Positions 10,322 through 22,600 of a stretch of 64,000 bases of DNA are shown here, piece by piece (within the stretch, counting starts at the first letter, position 1; each line of letters begins with the position of its first letter). Source of the stretch: Amaranthus tricolor (Eukaryota; Streptophyta; Magnoliopsida; Caryophyllales; Amaranthaceae); contig NC_080057.1 of the NCBI RefSeq assembly GCF_026212465.1, forward strand, positions 26,394,147 through 26,458,146, given 5' to 3'. The notes under the pieces were generated by a model. That model searched no databases. It was not told the origin of the DNA and saw only the letters and a list, made by a program, of their open reading frames with translations. Both the position numbers and the translations under genes were made by a program.

Positions 10322-11092
10322 TATTTAATTTGAGAAAAAAAAAAACAAGGGAGTATTATTTGGTAATATTGTATTACTAGTTCAAATTAAAATAGGTTTT
10401 GATGAGTTCTATTTAGTGGGCCGTTATCAATAGAAATAATCGGAAGTAGTTAGGCGGGATCAGAGGTTTTTATTACATTATTTTAGGAAGTTAGGCATGG
10501 AATTAATTCTTTTGATTAAAATGGGACAAGAAATAGACGTCTCGACGATATTGCCCTTTTAACATTTTTTTGGTGATAGTTTAGTTGTTAAGCTAAAAAC
10601 CGATTAATAATATTTGAAATGTTTGCAAAGATCGTTACGACACTAAGAACTTAGATGAACGATACAAATAATAATGAACAAGACAACGTTTGATAATGTA
10701 AAACTAAGCAAAGAGACACAAATATTTAAGGAGGTTCACCCAATAACGGCTACGTCCTCCGTCGTGTGCAGTTTCCGTTTATATTATATCAATGGAGTAT
10801 AAAATACTCCTACAAATAAAGTATTACAATTGTGTAAGAGATAAAAACAAAAGGCTATGTGTTTGGCTTAGGAATTGTGTTTCATGTATGTTTGAGTGAG
10901 TATGAGAGCTCCATATATATAGTACCAAATACATTAATGTCAATTGCTCACTGAATACATGATTAATATTGAATAATGAATGATATGAAACAGCTCCAAG
11001 AACTTGAAAGGTCGAAAAACAGCATCCTAGGCATATCAGAGGATCCGCTCGACCGGAACAGAGAGCTCGCTTAGTTGAGCGAGCTATAGACT

Positions 11093-12112
11093 CAGAAGCA
11101 CGAACACGCCCCTGAACCTGCGTGTCGCGTGTCGGACACGTGTCGGATACAGACACGCGAAAATCCGTGTCCGACACGCCAAATGAAGTGTCCAATATTT
11201 TAATATTTTTCCGGACATGTGGACACGGCAAGGACACGTGTTTTTTTTTTTTATTACTATTTGCTTCTCCTCCTTTCTTTGACTGATCTCTACCCATTTT
11301 CTTCAATTCCTTCTTAGATTCTACAATATCTTCATGAACAACCACCAAAGATTTATTCTTCCCACTTTCCAAACCCATCTTTTTACCTTGTTTTCCAACA
11401 TTTTGACCATAAAAGCTAGGATTTTTAGGGTCTAAATTAACCGATTTTGAGAGTGCTTTACCTTGTAAATGAGAATCTATATGTTTTGGGTAGGTAGGTT
11501 TTGGAAAATAGTGGGTTTTTTTGGATTAGGATGTAACCTTGAAAAGTGATTTGTAAGGTTATAGATTGTAGATGTTGAGGTAGTACTAGAAGGCTTTGGA
11601 TGTCTTTTTTTAGTAGTTTGTGAGATGGAAGGTGAGCTTGGTGTTGCTAACTTGCACCTGTGAGTAGGATTGTGTGCCATCTTGATCTTGTGTGGGTAAA
11701 ATGAGAGAAATGAAGGAATTTCAAAGCAAAAAAGGTTAGGGTTTGTGGGGATGAGTTTGGTGGGGTGGTGTTAAAAGGGAGGAAGAAGGATGTTGAGTTT
11801 TGAGTGGGAACTTTATGTTCTAACTTGCGCCGTTAGACGTGCGGGAAATGAGGTCTTAATTTTTGACTTGTTTTACCGAGAAATAAACAAGGGGATATAG
11901 AATGGGGAATTGGTAAAGTGGGGTCTTTGGTATTATGTGAGTTTTATGTTTTTAAAGTGTTTATTTATATATATCAAATGAAAGATTGTAAAATTATCTT
12001 TAATTTGATATATTTATTATATTACCATTTTCGTGTTCCCGTGTCCGCCATTTTTAAGTTGGCGTTTTCCCGTACCCGTGTCGTGTCCGTGTCCGTTTTA
12101 GTGCAACCTAGG
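11093..12112. mobile_element. GACACG-rich non-autonomous DNA element with captured gene fragment
   Basis: Both ends are dense in GTGTC/GACAC motifs in opposite orientation. The left end has 'cgtgtcggacacgtgtcgg' (about 11128-11150) and the right end has 'cgtgtcgtgtccgtgtccg' (about 12077-12095). Outside them are inverted AAGCACGAACACG-like and GCACTAAAACGGACACG-like termini. Flanking 9-mers CTATAGACT (11084-11092) and CTACAGACA (12113-12121) agree at seven of nine positions, as an aged 9-bp Mutator-type target duplication would. The middle is not transposase but part of a gene. The class (MULE) is inference. Confidence 0.4.
11255..11680 (-). pseudogene. Captured 5' gene fragment inside the DNA element
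   Basis: A coding-looking minus-strand stretch starts at an ATG (11678-11680) as MAHNPTHRCKLATPSSPSIS. It runs Ser/Thr/Pro-rich to about 11520, loses frame at a seven-base A run (minus strand; 11516-11522), and continues in a shifted frame with GKALSKSVNLDPKNPSFYGQ and a lysine-rich part (KKELKKMGRDQSKKGG) before ending in the element's GACACG-rich end. The sequence just upstream contains an AACCCTAAC telo-box-like motif of the kind found in plant leaders. This suggests that a promoter, leader and first exon were carried together. I do not recognise the parent gene. Confidence 0.4.
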
Positions 12113-12647
12113 CTACAGACACCTTCTGGATGCATTCTGTCTAACCGCTCGACCAACCAAGAAAACTCGCTCGATCGAGCAACCATCAGACTTCCTCTGT
12201 CAGAATTCTGTTCGAGCAAGCATCTATCAAAGCCCTTTGCACTTCTTCATTAATCATCATTAACACTAATAATTTTCATGAATACTCTTCCACAATAAAT
12301 CACACTTAAACACTACAATCATTAAGTTAACAACTTAATCTCCCACATTATCACACCCATTGGATTTTAAACCCAAGAGTCATACATGAATGCACTCATC
12401 AAATGTTTACTCAAGTCACATAGTTCTTAGCAACATTAAAATAATCTTAAAATAATTGAATGTTACACTAAAAAAATATTGTAATTGATAAGTAATAACT
12501 ATATTTATCGATATTCACTTTGCAGAGTAGTAATTTTATCTTGTGACTCGCATTATTTTAAAATTTTGTTTTACTACAAAAAAGGTAATTTTAATATTTG
12601 TTTTCGTTGTTATGTAAATATCTTTAATTATTTACGAGTAAAAATTA

Positions 12648-12650
<3 letters not shown>

Positions 12651-12696
<46 letters not shown>
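12651..12696. repeat. (TA)n microsatellite
   Basis: This is an uninterrupted AT dinucleotide run of about 46 bp. Confidence 0.9.
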
Positions 12697-12700
<4 letters not shown>

Positions 12701-12805
12701 CTAGTTTGATAGTTGCTATTAGCAGAATCACTAGCTAGTATTTATGGTATCCAAACAATTTTACAACTACAAGCCTACAACTATCTTAATAGCTATTGTT
12801 ATGGT

Positions 12806-13395
12806 AACATTTATTTATTCATTTATTTATTTACTTAATTATTAGTATTATATTACCTTAATACCTTTTGACTTTTCGTGGACCTTGCTGACTCTCGGTA
12901 AAGGGGCTTTTTCTTAACTTTTCAACCGTCTTGCTTGGCTATCAAGCAAGTAACTTCCATGATCCTAAAGTACCTGCCCATCACTTACCACCATTCCCCA
13001 TGAGACCCATCATGCCTTCCTTTATCCTGGAATAACTTCCCTCTAATTCTTATAAATAAAACCCACCAGCACCAATTTTGGTTCAAGCTCATTATCCTAT
13101 AACGAAACTCTGCCCAAATTATTATTCACCAAAAATCCCGAATACAATCATTCAGCATCTCCATATATTACATTACATCCAAGTTAATATTATTCATTTA
13201 TTGATCTCATCACCAATCTGATTTGAGCGTCGGAGGGTTTTTCCGGGAGATCACCCCCGGGCAAGGCTAACGTGTTGCGTTGCAGGAATTCAGGTCACTT
13301 CCACTCCGTTGATCGTTGATCTCGATAACGCTTCCACTCCAGGTGTTTCAAGTGTCTTTACACTTCTTCGTTTCATTATCAAAACAGCTACATTT
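12806..13395 (+). mobile_element. LTR fragment or solo LTR (Gypsy/TRIM-like)
   Basis: The segment contains TATAAATAAA (about 13049-13058) followed by transcript-like sequence and the motif GAGCGTCGGAGGGTTTTTCC (about 13227-13246), a recurrent U5 signature of plant LTRs. It interrupts sequence that is continuous in the paralogous spacer at 17600-17690: the left part (ttttacaactac...aatagcta) and right part (gagtaatactttacaaaa) flank it. A short direct repeat, CATTTAT, occurs on both sides and may be the target duplication. Exact ends are uncertain. Confidence 0.5.
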
Positions 13396-13399
13396 ATCG

Positions 13400-13804
13400 A
13401 ATAGGAGTAATACTTTACAAAACTAATTAGACCATTAACAGGAGTATCTAACAACTACAATTATAAAAGTACAACTTGTGAAAAACAAACACATTATGAA
13501 TTTAGGTATCAAGATAATTCTAATAATATAAAATTTAACTATATTTTTTTTGTACATTAGTATTTAATTCCGATAAAACTTTATTTGAATTATAAAACAC
13601 TAAAATGGGACAAGTAATAAAGTAAATAGTTATATTCATATTTTTTGATTTATTTATTTGAAAATTTATCATCAAGTTGCATTTTAATAAATTTAATTAA
13701 TATGGAACTTTTTATTTTTATATATTGATGGACTTAAGAGGTATAAATATAATTTTTGTTTTACTTTTAAAACATTCGGAAGAAAAGTAGAAAACTTAAG
13801 ATAA
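13400..13804. repeat. Upstream flank of copy B, paralogous to 17690-18105
   Basis: The sequence aligns by eye with the copy C upstream flank through 'aacacattatga-tttaggtatcaagataattct', then 'ttatttatttgaaaattt-tcat' and 'taagaggtataaatat'. This supports a duplication that includes gene and flank rather than gene alone. No coding sequence is seen. Confidence 0.55.
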
Positions 13805-14040
13805 CACTAAAAAAAACAAACTGATGTTGAGATAATTTGTCGCTGAGCTTAGCTACGGGATGGAGACAGCAGGAGAGTCCCGTTCGCCAAGGTTGGCTAT
13901 AGGCATTTTGTCTTCATCTTGTCCCCAAAGTTTGCTACAGACATTTTTCGTCTCCATCCTGTCGCCATTAATATGTCTACGGGTATAATCTGTCTCTGTC
14001 TCGTCGCCAATAGTATTCTGTGGGAATTCAAATTCGCAAA
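13805..14040 (+). mobile_element. CACTA-like transposon end with subterminal repeats
   Basis: It starts CACTAAAAAAAACAAACTG (13805). It then has a series of related motifs, 'gctacgggatggagaca', 'gctacagacatttttcg' and 'ctccatcctgtcgccatt', typical of the subterminal arrays of CACTA elements. The other end was not found, so this is a truncated terminus. Confidence 0.45.
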
Positions 14041-16189
14041 AGGAGGGAATTTAGGTTTATAAGTTTTTCACTTTTATTTTCACCTTCATTTTTTCACTTA
14101 TACCTTCAATCTTCAATCTGTTACGCTTATTCTTCAACCTTTATTTTTTAACCATTAATCTTCATCCTTCAACCTTCACCATTTATTCAACTGGCATCAT
14201 CCATTTTTAGTTAGTTTTCTAACATATTTTTTTTGGTAGATCATAATTTTTCGGATTTTGTACGTTGTTGATGGTAAATTTCAATTTGTGCTTCATGTTT
14301 TCTTTATTTTTTTATAAATATTTTTCTGTTAATTTTTCAGTTAGTTTTATATTGCTGTACGTGCTGATAATTATTAATGTTGGTTGATTTTGTTAATTTT
14401 TCTTTTTACATGTAGATTTTTGTTAATTATTCTATTTGTATAATAGTTTTTGTTAATTTTCCTATTTATATAATAGTTTTTGTTAAGTTTTCTGTTTATA
14501 TGAAACGTTTGAAAAGAAACCTAGGGGTATATTAAATTCAAAGACACAAATTAAGTAGTGTTAATAAAACCCTACATTAACATGAACCCTAGCTAGGAGA
14601 TTCAAGGGAATCCATTGTGGTTTGTTTGATCTGGTTAGGCTTGTGAATGATTCAACGATGTATATAGTATATACCACAACAACATTTTATTATTCTTATT
14701 ATATAATTAATGGATTCCACTTAAATAAAATTTATATGATGCAATATTTATTCTTCTTAAGATTCTTCAATTTAGTGCAACATTGAGTCAAAATAGAACA
14801 AGGGGGAAGAAACAAAAGACACATTCAACTCTTGAACTTGAATACATCCATTAAAATGAATTCCAAAGTAGTTAAGATTTACAATTCAACATCATATTCA
14901 AGTGATGACTATTTTTTTGACTAAGCTAAGCTCTTTATAAAGCTAAACAAATAACATCAACTTTCGAGCTTAACACAATTTTAGATGGATGTTGAAATAA
15001 TTTTGGTTAATTAAGGGGTGTTTTATAAAATAATTGATCAGACAATTTTAGTTAATTTTTAATATTTAGTAGTCAAACTACCTAATGTTAATATTTAGTA
15101 AATTAATTGGTTAAAAATTTGTTATGAATTGGCTGTTTATAAATAAGCTACACTAAGAACCATGTTTAAAGTCACCTATTAAATAAGTTCATAAAATCAG
15201 TTAATCGAACTATGTAATCCATTCAACTACCAACTAGTTGTTTAAGCTAAAAACAATCTAATGGAGATTTTGGTATTAAGAGAGGAAAGGAAATTAAAAG
15301 GAAATGGATAAGAAAGGATAAAGGTAACAATAAGTGTTATTGTTAAATTTTTATTTGGTATAAAAACTTAAAAAGTATGGGTAACAAACAATAGGACTAA
15401 TATAGAGGGCCATTAATAGTGGAGCTTGTTGTATATAATTTTGTGAGAACGTGAAGAGAAAAGATAATTATTTCCACAACTTTTTAAGAGGTAACAAAGT
15501 AATGGTAATCATTACCCTCGAGTAATGATAATGATTATCCAATTTTTATAATAATTATGTTAATGAAATCTGTTAGCTATAGCAAAAAATAATAAACCAA
15601 ACACCCTAAAAAAACAATTCCACTTTCATGCAAGTAGAATTGTAAATGGAAGAAAATATAGGTTCTCTCATGACTTTTGTCAATTTTGAAAGGAAAGACT
15701 AATTTGATTTTAGAAATAACAAGTCACATCTAGCTTTTTCTAGAAAGTTTATAATTAATTAAGGAGTTCAATTCAATAAATCATTGAATTAAACTTAAGT
15801 GAAGGAAGACTAATTCAACACAAGTGACCTTTTTCTAACTACCTTACATAGATATTATATGATATTGTATCAACTCATAAAAGTTGTTGACTTCATCTAA
15901 ATCCATCTATTTATATATTTTAATATTTATCAATATAAAAATATAACCAAGATTTCCAATCCACAAACACAACTCAATATCATACTAGCAAAAGTATGTA
16001 TATTTTGATTACTAACTTTTCACAAAATAAAATTAAAACAAAGAAAATATATATATACAAAATTATACACAATCTATTTCAAATTTTTTGCTACACTTTT
16101 GATTTAAAATAAAAGAAAAAAAATCAATATTTACACTTTTGATTTAAAATAAAAGGAAAAAACAATATTAATGAATATGTGTGTATAGT
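14041..16189. other. AT-rich spacer, no gene recognised
   Basis: No sustained coding frame is seen. A segment from about 15015 (GGGGTGTTTTAT) to 15612 (CAAACACCC) has short opposed GGGTGTTT ends, such as hAT-type MITEs show, but no clear target duplication. The rest is low-complexity AT sequence. Confidence 0.5.
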
Positions 16190-16630
16190 AGTGAATACTA
16201 GTTTCTAATGCAATACAAGTGTAACAAATAAATTAAACAGAAAATATTATTTACAATTAATTATAGAATTAAACAAATTAATTACCTAAAAATAAAACTA
16301 CAATTTTATTAATAGTAATAGTAGTTTGCAATTGCATAACCTTTCCATATGAGGAAAATGTCAAAGGCTAACCTCCAAAAAATTCACAAGAGGGCATTAT
16401 TCTCCTCAACTAAAATTAAAATTATCCATCAACAAACCCAAAAATAAACCCATAATTGATTGATTACATTCAATCTCATAAACCCTAAATGATATTATAA
16501 TCTTAAACTATTGGGATTTGGGGATTAATCAAAATCACACCCAAATTAAAACCCTAATTTTGGATAATTCACTATTTAATGCCACTCCTCTGTTTTCCCC
16601 TGTTCACATTAAGACCATAACTATACTCCA
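16190..16630. repeat. 3' flank of copy C, paralogous to those of copies A and B
   Basis: The flank contains 'atagtagtgaatactagt', 'caagtgtaacaaataaatta' and 'gcaattgcataacc', also seen at about 2850-3030 (copy A). The last motif also occurs at about 9497 (copy B). These shared non-coding flanks show that the genes were copied as larger segments. Confidence 0.65.
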
Positions 16631-17338
16631 TTACGCCGTCTTTGAAGGAGGAGCAATGGGGCCCGCAGTCGACCGGAAATCTGAAACAACGACGTCGTTT
16701 GTACAGAAATGAAACGGCATCGTTTCACCTCCATTGATAGCATTGTTCAAGCAAATGTCACATTGTCTATGAACATCAATACTACTTCCATTACCAGAAG
16801 ACGAAGCCCCATCATCACCGAACCTTAAACCTCCATAACCATATAAATAATTCAAATCATAGTAAACATTTGAATTCAAACTTAATGACATCAAATACTT
16901 CTCCCTTTCTCTCTCTTCTACTATTTTCATATAATCAAATTCTTCAATATTCCTTCTAAGAAGCACAAAATTAGGAAGAACATCACCTGGAGAAGGAAAA
17001 TTATTAATAATCCTGGAATTTCTTCTTCGAGTTCGGCGAGAACGTTTTTTAACGACCCAGAAAAAGGACGAATCAGAATCGGTCATTATCGATGAGAAAT
17101 TGAATTTTCTTGTAACAGGGTGACGACGACGATGATGGTTTTGATGAAAATTAGGGTTTTGATCATTGCGTTCGAAATAGATTGTGATTTGATGAGGTGA
17201 AATTTTGAGTTGTTGACTGATTAGAGATTGAAATGATTTGAAAGTGAGTGATGGGTTGATCGGAATCGTACCCTCATCGGATTCTGTTATGCCATCGAAG
17301 AATTTTACTGGGAAATGAGTTGAGAAATTGATCTCCAT
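16631..17338 (-). CDS. DUF7138-like plant protein, copy C (235 aa)
   Basis: The start was chosen at MEINFSTHFPVKFFDG (17336-17338), because this aligns with copy A. The frame stays open for 32 more codons upstream, which lack similarity to copy A. The protein has the family pattern: FPVKFFDG, a ubiquitin-like segment (SLTFKSFQSLISQQLKISPH, then QITIYFERN), an arginine-rich part (KKRSRRTRRRNSR) after FFWVV, and a C-terminal QCDIC...MPFHFCTNDV...TAGPIAPPS Cys/His cluster. It is closer to the full family length than copy A. Function is unknown; a regulatory or scaffold role would be a guess. It is the best-preserved copy of the array and the one most likely to be functional. Confidence 0.68.
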   Translation of the reverse strand: MEINFSTHFPVKFFDGITESDEGTIPINPSLTFKSFQSLISQQLKISPHQITIYFERNDQNPNFHQNHHRRRHPVTRKFNFSSIMTDSDSSFFWVVKKRSRRTRRRNSRIINNFPSPGDVLPNFVLLRRNIEEFDYMKIVEEREREKYLMSLSLNSNVYYDLNYLYGYGGLRFGDDGASSSGNGSSIDVHRQCDICLNNAINGGETMPFHFCTNDVVVSDFRSTAGPIAPPSKTA

Positions 17339-17434
17339 TAGAGTATTCTTCAAACTCGAGAACAAGGGTTTTAAGGAATGTTTTATCATTCTAGGGGCTT
17401 TTATAAGGCGGTTATTTTTTGCCTTGGGGAGCAA

Positions 17435-18369
17435 GTCTTAATGGAAAAAAAATAATATTAAAAAAAAAACTTTTATCCACATATTTTATTTTTCGGATCC
17501 TAATTATAGTTCCACAAGCAATATACCCCCGAATATAATACAATGATGATAAAAAATTATAATTCCAAAAATTAATAGTTTATTAGTAATTATAGTTTAA
17601 TATATAGGACGATTTTACAACTATCAACTAGTATCATAATAGCTAAATATTATAACATATACATTAGTAATTTACGAGTAATATTTTACAAAATTACTTA
17701 GACCGTTAATATCTAACGACTAGCTATAATTATAAACGTATGATTAACTTGTACAGAACAAACACATTATGATTTTAGGTATCAAGATAATTCTAATGAT
17801 ATCACATTTAACTATATTTATTCAATACATTAGTAATCATTTGCGTTAAAAAATTGTTTGAATAAATGGTACAAGTAATAAGAGGGAGGTAGTGTATAGT
17901 AGTACGAATATATAAAAGTAAATAATTATATTTATATTTTTTTAATTTTATTTATTTGAAAATTTGTCATCTGTAAATTTTTTAATTTTATATATGGATC
18001 TATTTAAGAGGTATAAATATTATTTTATTTTTTTTTTTAATTTTTAAAAAATGAAAATAATATGATTATGATTTATGAAGAAAATTAAAGTGGAAAACTT
18101 AAGGTAATTTCTTTGAAGAAGGGAGGAAGAGCAATGGAATATTTGTATGAGTGTATTATTTGTTTAGTTTTAAGATTAATAAGTTAAGGTTACTTTCTTT
18201 AATGATGTTAGGAAAAAGAAATGAAGTTTGATAGAAAGAAGAAAAGAAGTTTCCTTCATTGCTTTTTAGATGACTAAATTTTCTTCCCTTTTGGGAAAAA
18301 TTATATTTTCTAAAAATAATTTTTATTTGGTAATGACAACGTAACAAACAATTTTAATATTTTCTCCGC
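17435..18369. other. Upstream flank of copy C and spacer, no gene
   Basis: The part at 17585-18105 is the intact counterpart of the copy B flank at 12755-12806 plus 13400-13804, and shows the arrangement before the LTR insertion there. The remainder is AT-rich without coding features. Confidence 0.5.
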
Positions 18370-18438
18370 ATTGAGTCTTTGAAGCGTTTTCCCTCTCTAC
18401 CTTCTCTCTACTGTTCTTCTCTCTCGTTAGTTTTGGCC

Positions 18439-19661
18439 ATGGCCCGGGGAAGAGGACGACCGAGAAAGCAAGTGAACCACAAACGCTTATCTTCTTCATC
18501 TTCTTCTTCTAAACCTTCTTCTTCTCCTGCTGGTAATCAATCTCGGCCCCCGATTAATTCTGTCTCTGCCCCTTCTACTCCTATTGTGTCGCTTCCAAAG
18601 AATACCCCCATAAACCCTAACCTTGTTATGGAGGATCAGGGGGCGACCTTGGATGCTAAGCTAATAGGGTCTCGGTTTTGCGTGGGTCTTCTTCTAAATC
18701 TGCTACACCAGTAACTCCCTCTAATGTTACTGTTTCATTGGTTCCTGAACAACGTGCTTCCTCACCGATATCAGGTACACCTCCACCTGTTAAAATAACT
18801 TTTGATGATATTGCTAATGAGGTTAAGTTCTGGAAATCATCTGTGGTGCGTTTCGTTCTTGGCGCAAACCCTCCTCTCCATGTGATTGAGGGGTTTGTTC
18901 GGAGAATATGGCAGGACCATAGTATTGATAAATTGGTATGGTTTTAAAAGGTGTTTTCTTTGTGAGATTTAAGAATTTTGAAGATATGCATGCTACTTGT
19001 AATATGAATGGTGTTTTGTTTGATAAGAAACCATTTCTTGTTAAGCCTTGGACCAAACACTTGTCTTATGATAAGAATGATCTTTCTTCTGTGCCTATTT
19101 GGATTCATTTCCCCAAACTTGATGTTTCTTATTGGGGTGAGGCTAGTCTCAGAAAGCTAGGGAGTATGATTGGAATGCTATGTTAAACTTTGACAAGCTT
19201 ATGTTTGCTTGAGTTCTGGTTGATGTTAAAATCAATGGTAGCTCTCCTGATGAGATTGCTTTTACTGATGAGAATGATAATTTGATTATCCAAAAGCTTT
19301 TGTATGATTGGAAACCTGTTCAATGCTACAAATGTAGCCAGCTTGGTCATATGGAGGACACCTGTAGGGTTGGACAATCTCAACCAACTAAACCTTCTAC
19401 TATGCCTATTCTTGAAACTCTTCCTGATGTTACACCAGTGATAGATGAGGATGGCTTTCAGGAGGTTCGTGGGAGACATCCAGGAAAGAGGGGTTGGATT
19501 CTGCTGCTCCTGTTAATGAGGGTTTTCATGAAGCTACAGTTGTTCTTACTTCGAATGGGTTTGAGGTTTTAGGTGTTAATGATAGTGACATTGTTCCTGT
19601 TTGTGCAGTAGATCAGAATAATCACGTGCTGGGGGTGTTACCCCATCTTGGCAATGTCTAA
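18439..19661 (+). pseudogene. LINE ORF1 (DUF4283 plus zinc knuckle), frameshifted
   Basis: The start is the ATG at 18439-18441 (MARGRGRPRKQ). The Ser-rich N-terminus shifts frame near 18680. The DUF4283-type part follows (KFWKSSVVRFVLGANPPLHV, then a shift near 18940, FFVRFKNFEDMHATCNMNG and KPFLVKPW). After further breaks comes the CCHC knuckle CYKCSQLGHMEDTC and a short tail with DGFQEVRGRH. The final frame ends with TAA at 19659-19661, overlapping the ORF2 start codon region. Several disruptive indels make it non-functional. Confidence 0.85.
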
Positions 19662-22600
19662 CATCCTTGCTTGGAATGTGAGAGGTCTAAATAGGGCTTG
19701 CAAACAAGTTGAGGTGATTAAGTTATTAAATCACAACAATGTAGGTCTTTTTGAGCTTCTTGAAACACAGGTGAGAGAGCAAGGTTTGGGGCTCTTTTAC
19801 CAAAAATTAGGTAATAATTGGTGTGTGACTAGCAACATAGGTTAGCATAATCCTAGTCGTATAGTTGTTGATTGGCAACCTAATCGTTTCACTGTTGATC
19901 ACCTTTTGTGGTAGTCAAATGATTCATACTCATGTTACTCCTCTCATGGAGAAAGTGTTTTCTGTACATTCATCTATGGAGAAAGTTCTAGTCATCTCAG
20001 ACTATCTATGTTTTCTCAACTGGAGGAACTTGCTGCCAAGATTCATAAGGCTTGGATTGTTCTTGGAGACTTTAACTGTCTTGCTAATCTCAATGAGAGG
20101 CATGGCCAACCAGTTTGTATGAATGAAATTCTTCCTCTTCGTTCGTGTATGCAAACTTGTGGGTTGGATAATATGAAGTACTCTGGTAGATTTTTCACTT
20201 GGAATAACAAACGTAATGAGGAGAAAAGAGCTTTGAGCAAAATTGATAGTGTTATGCAATGGCTGTTGGTTGGATAGCTACCCCTCAATTGAAGCTTCTT
20301 TCCTTTCTGAGGGAACCTTTGATCACTCCCCTATGTTAGTTCTGTTCCTGAAACAACAAAAGAGGAAGTTCTCCTTCAAATTTTGTAACTTTTGGGCTAA
20401 GCAAAGGAATTTTTTGGAGGTGGTTAGGGAGGTTTGGGAGAAACCAGTTAATGGATTTCTATGCTTTCAGATCCAACAGAAGCTAAACACGCTTAAACAT
20501 AAGCTTCGATCAACTTTCCATAGGGCTTCTATCAAAGTTGTTCTTGACTTTGCTGAAACTAAGTTGCATTTAATCCAGACCGAGATGCATGATTCTCTAC
20601 CCCTGCTTGTTGCTCGTGAAGTATCTGCTGCTTTGAATCTTAAAAAAGTTAAAGAGGATTATTTATCTTACATTCAGCAAATTGCTAAGATTCAATAGCT
20701 TCAATATGGTGATGACAACACTACAATCTTGAGGCGAAGACGAATTGCAAACTCCATCACTATACTACACATTAATGGGAAATTGGTCAATCATCCTGTT
20801 CTTATCCAGCAAGTTTTTTCTTCCTTTTACTCTGAGATTCTTTGTTGTTCTATGAATAATAGGAAGCTCATCAATATGTCTGTTATAAACGCTGGCCCTG
20901 TTCTTAATGATGAATTGAGATCAAAGCTTAGCTTACAATTCACTCACAGAGAAATCCAAGAGGCGATGTGGAGTATTCCTGATGGGAAAGCCCCGGGTCT
21001 AGATGGTTATAATAGCAAGTTTTATAAAGAAGCTTGGTCCATCGTTGGCAAGGATGTTGTAGCTGCAATTCAATCATTCTTTCGAAATGGTAAGCTTCTT
21101 CAAGCTTGGAGTAATACAGCCGTAACACTTGTGCCTAAGGTTTCTTGTCCTACTACCCCTGGAGACTTTAGGCCTATAGCTTGTTGTCATACTATATATA
21201 AATGTATTTTCAAATTGGTTTGCTCTAGACTTGCCACTATTCTTCGTCATTTGATCAGTCCGAATCAAAGGGCGTTTGTTTCTAGAAGAAGTATCATTCG
21301 TAATATCTTGTTGTGTCAAGATTTCATTCGTCATTACTCTAGAAAGCACTGTTCTCCTAGTTGTCTGATTAAAGCGGATCTTAGAAAGGCCTATGATACC
21401 ATCGAGTGGCACTTTATTAAAGACATGCTTATTGCTTTGGGTGGTAATCACTTTGTGAAAATCATTACCACTTGTCTGACTTCCACAACCTTTTCTCCGA
21501 GAGGTGAATGGATCCCCCTTAAATTCTTGAAGGCCAAAAGAGGTCTCTAACAGGGAGATCCTATGTCTCCTCTCTTATTTGTTTTGGGAATGGAATATCT
21601 TTCACGTATTCTGAAGTGCACTAGTCAAGATGACTCCTTTAAATTTCACCCTAGATGCAAGCCTCTTCAGCTTACTTATTTGTGCTTTGCTGATGATCTT
21701 ATACTTTTTGCAAGAGGTGATTATACATCCATCCATATTATCTTCCAAGGGCTTGAAATTTTTTTTGATTCCTCTGGTCTTCATGCTAATTCCTCCAAGT
21801 CAGCTATCTATCTTGCTGGTATTAGTAAGAAACATCAATCAGATATTCTTAGCAGGATCAACTACCTCTTGGTAAGCTTCCTTTTCAATACTTGGATGTC
21901 CCTTTAAACTCTAAGAGCATTTCAGCTTTTGATTGTGAGAAATTAGTTGATAAAATGACTAGCAAGATTCGTGGCTGGAAAGGCAAAAATTTATCCTATG
22001 CTGGTAGGCTTCAATTAGTTAACTCTGTTCTTATGAGTGTTACAACTTATTGGTGTCAGATTTTTCTTCTTCCAAAGAAAGTTATTTAACAAGTCAATAG
22101 TGTTTGTCGAGCTTTTTTGTGGCATTATGATGAGAATAACCCTAAATCTAAAAATGTAAATTGGAATGCTCTTTATTAACCTAAAAAAGAAGGGTTGGGC
22201 ATTCGTAACTTGGAAATTTGAAACCTTGCTGCCATAGGCAAGAATGCTTGGCATATTAGTAACCTTCATGAATCGCTTTGGGTTCGTTGGGTACATGGTT
22301 TATATACTAAAGGGGGGAATTGGACGATCTTCAACCCTCCTATCACTACTAGTTGGGCGTTCAAAAAATTATGCAAAGCTAAGGAGGCAGTCAGCCACTG
22401 GATGAATGCAGTGTAGTATAACATTAGCTCAGTGTATGATAGTCTTAGAGTCCATTCTTCTTTTGTAAAGTGGGCTAATTTGGTTTGGCACAGACTCTCT
22501 GCTCCAAAAACTCAATTCATTTTCTGGTTAGCCATGCTCAACAAGTTGAAAACTCAGGAAAAGTTGAAGCATGCTGGTATTATTGATGAGGATTCTTGTC

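Larger units (their letters stand above)
10620..12345 (-). mobile_element. Copia-type LTR (probable solo LTR), carrying a nested element
   Basis: On the minus strand, a TATA-rich start site (about 10913-10922) is followed by leader-like sequence and a U5-like stretch (GACGTAGCCGTTATTGG, then GTGAACCTCC at about 10728-10755). This is a common layout of Tork/Angela-type Copia LTRs. The right side (about 12113-12345) reads as the U3 start, with 'tgtgggagattaag' near 12330-12343. Palindromes of the type CTCGCTCGATCGAGC (about 12167-12181) and AGCTCGCT/AGCGAGCT (11064-11085) flank the nested insertion. No primer-binding site or pol sequence adjoins, so a solo LTR is likely. Both outer boundaries are approximate, and I could not confirm a target duplication. 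Confidence 0.4.

Noticed and set aside
15015..15612. hAT-type MITE with GGGTGTTT ends
   Set aside because: The ends match over only about eight bases and no 8-bp duplication is visible. It is noted within the spacer entry only.
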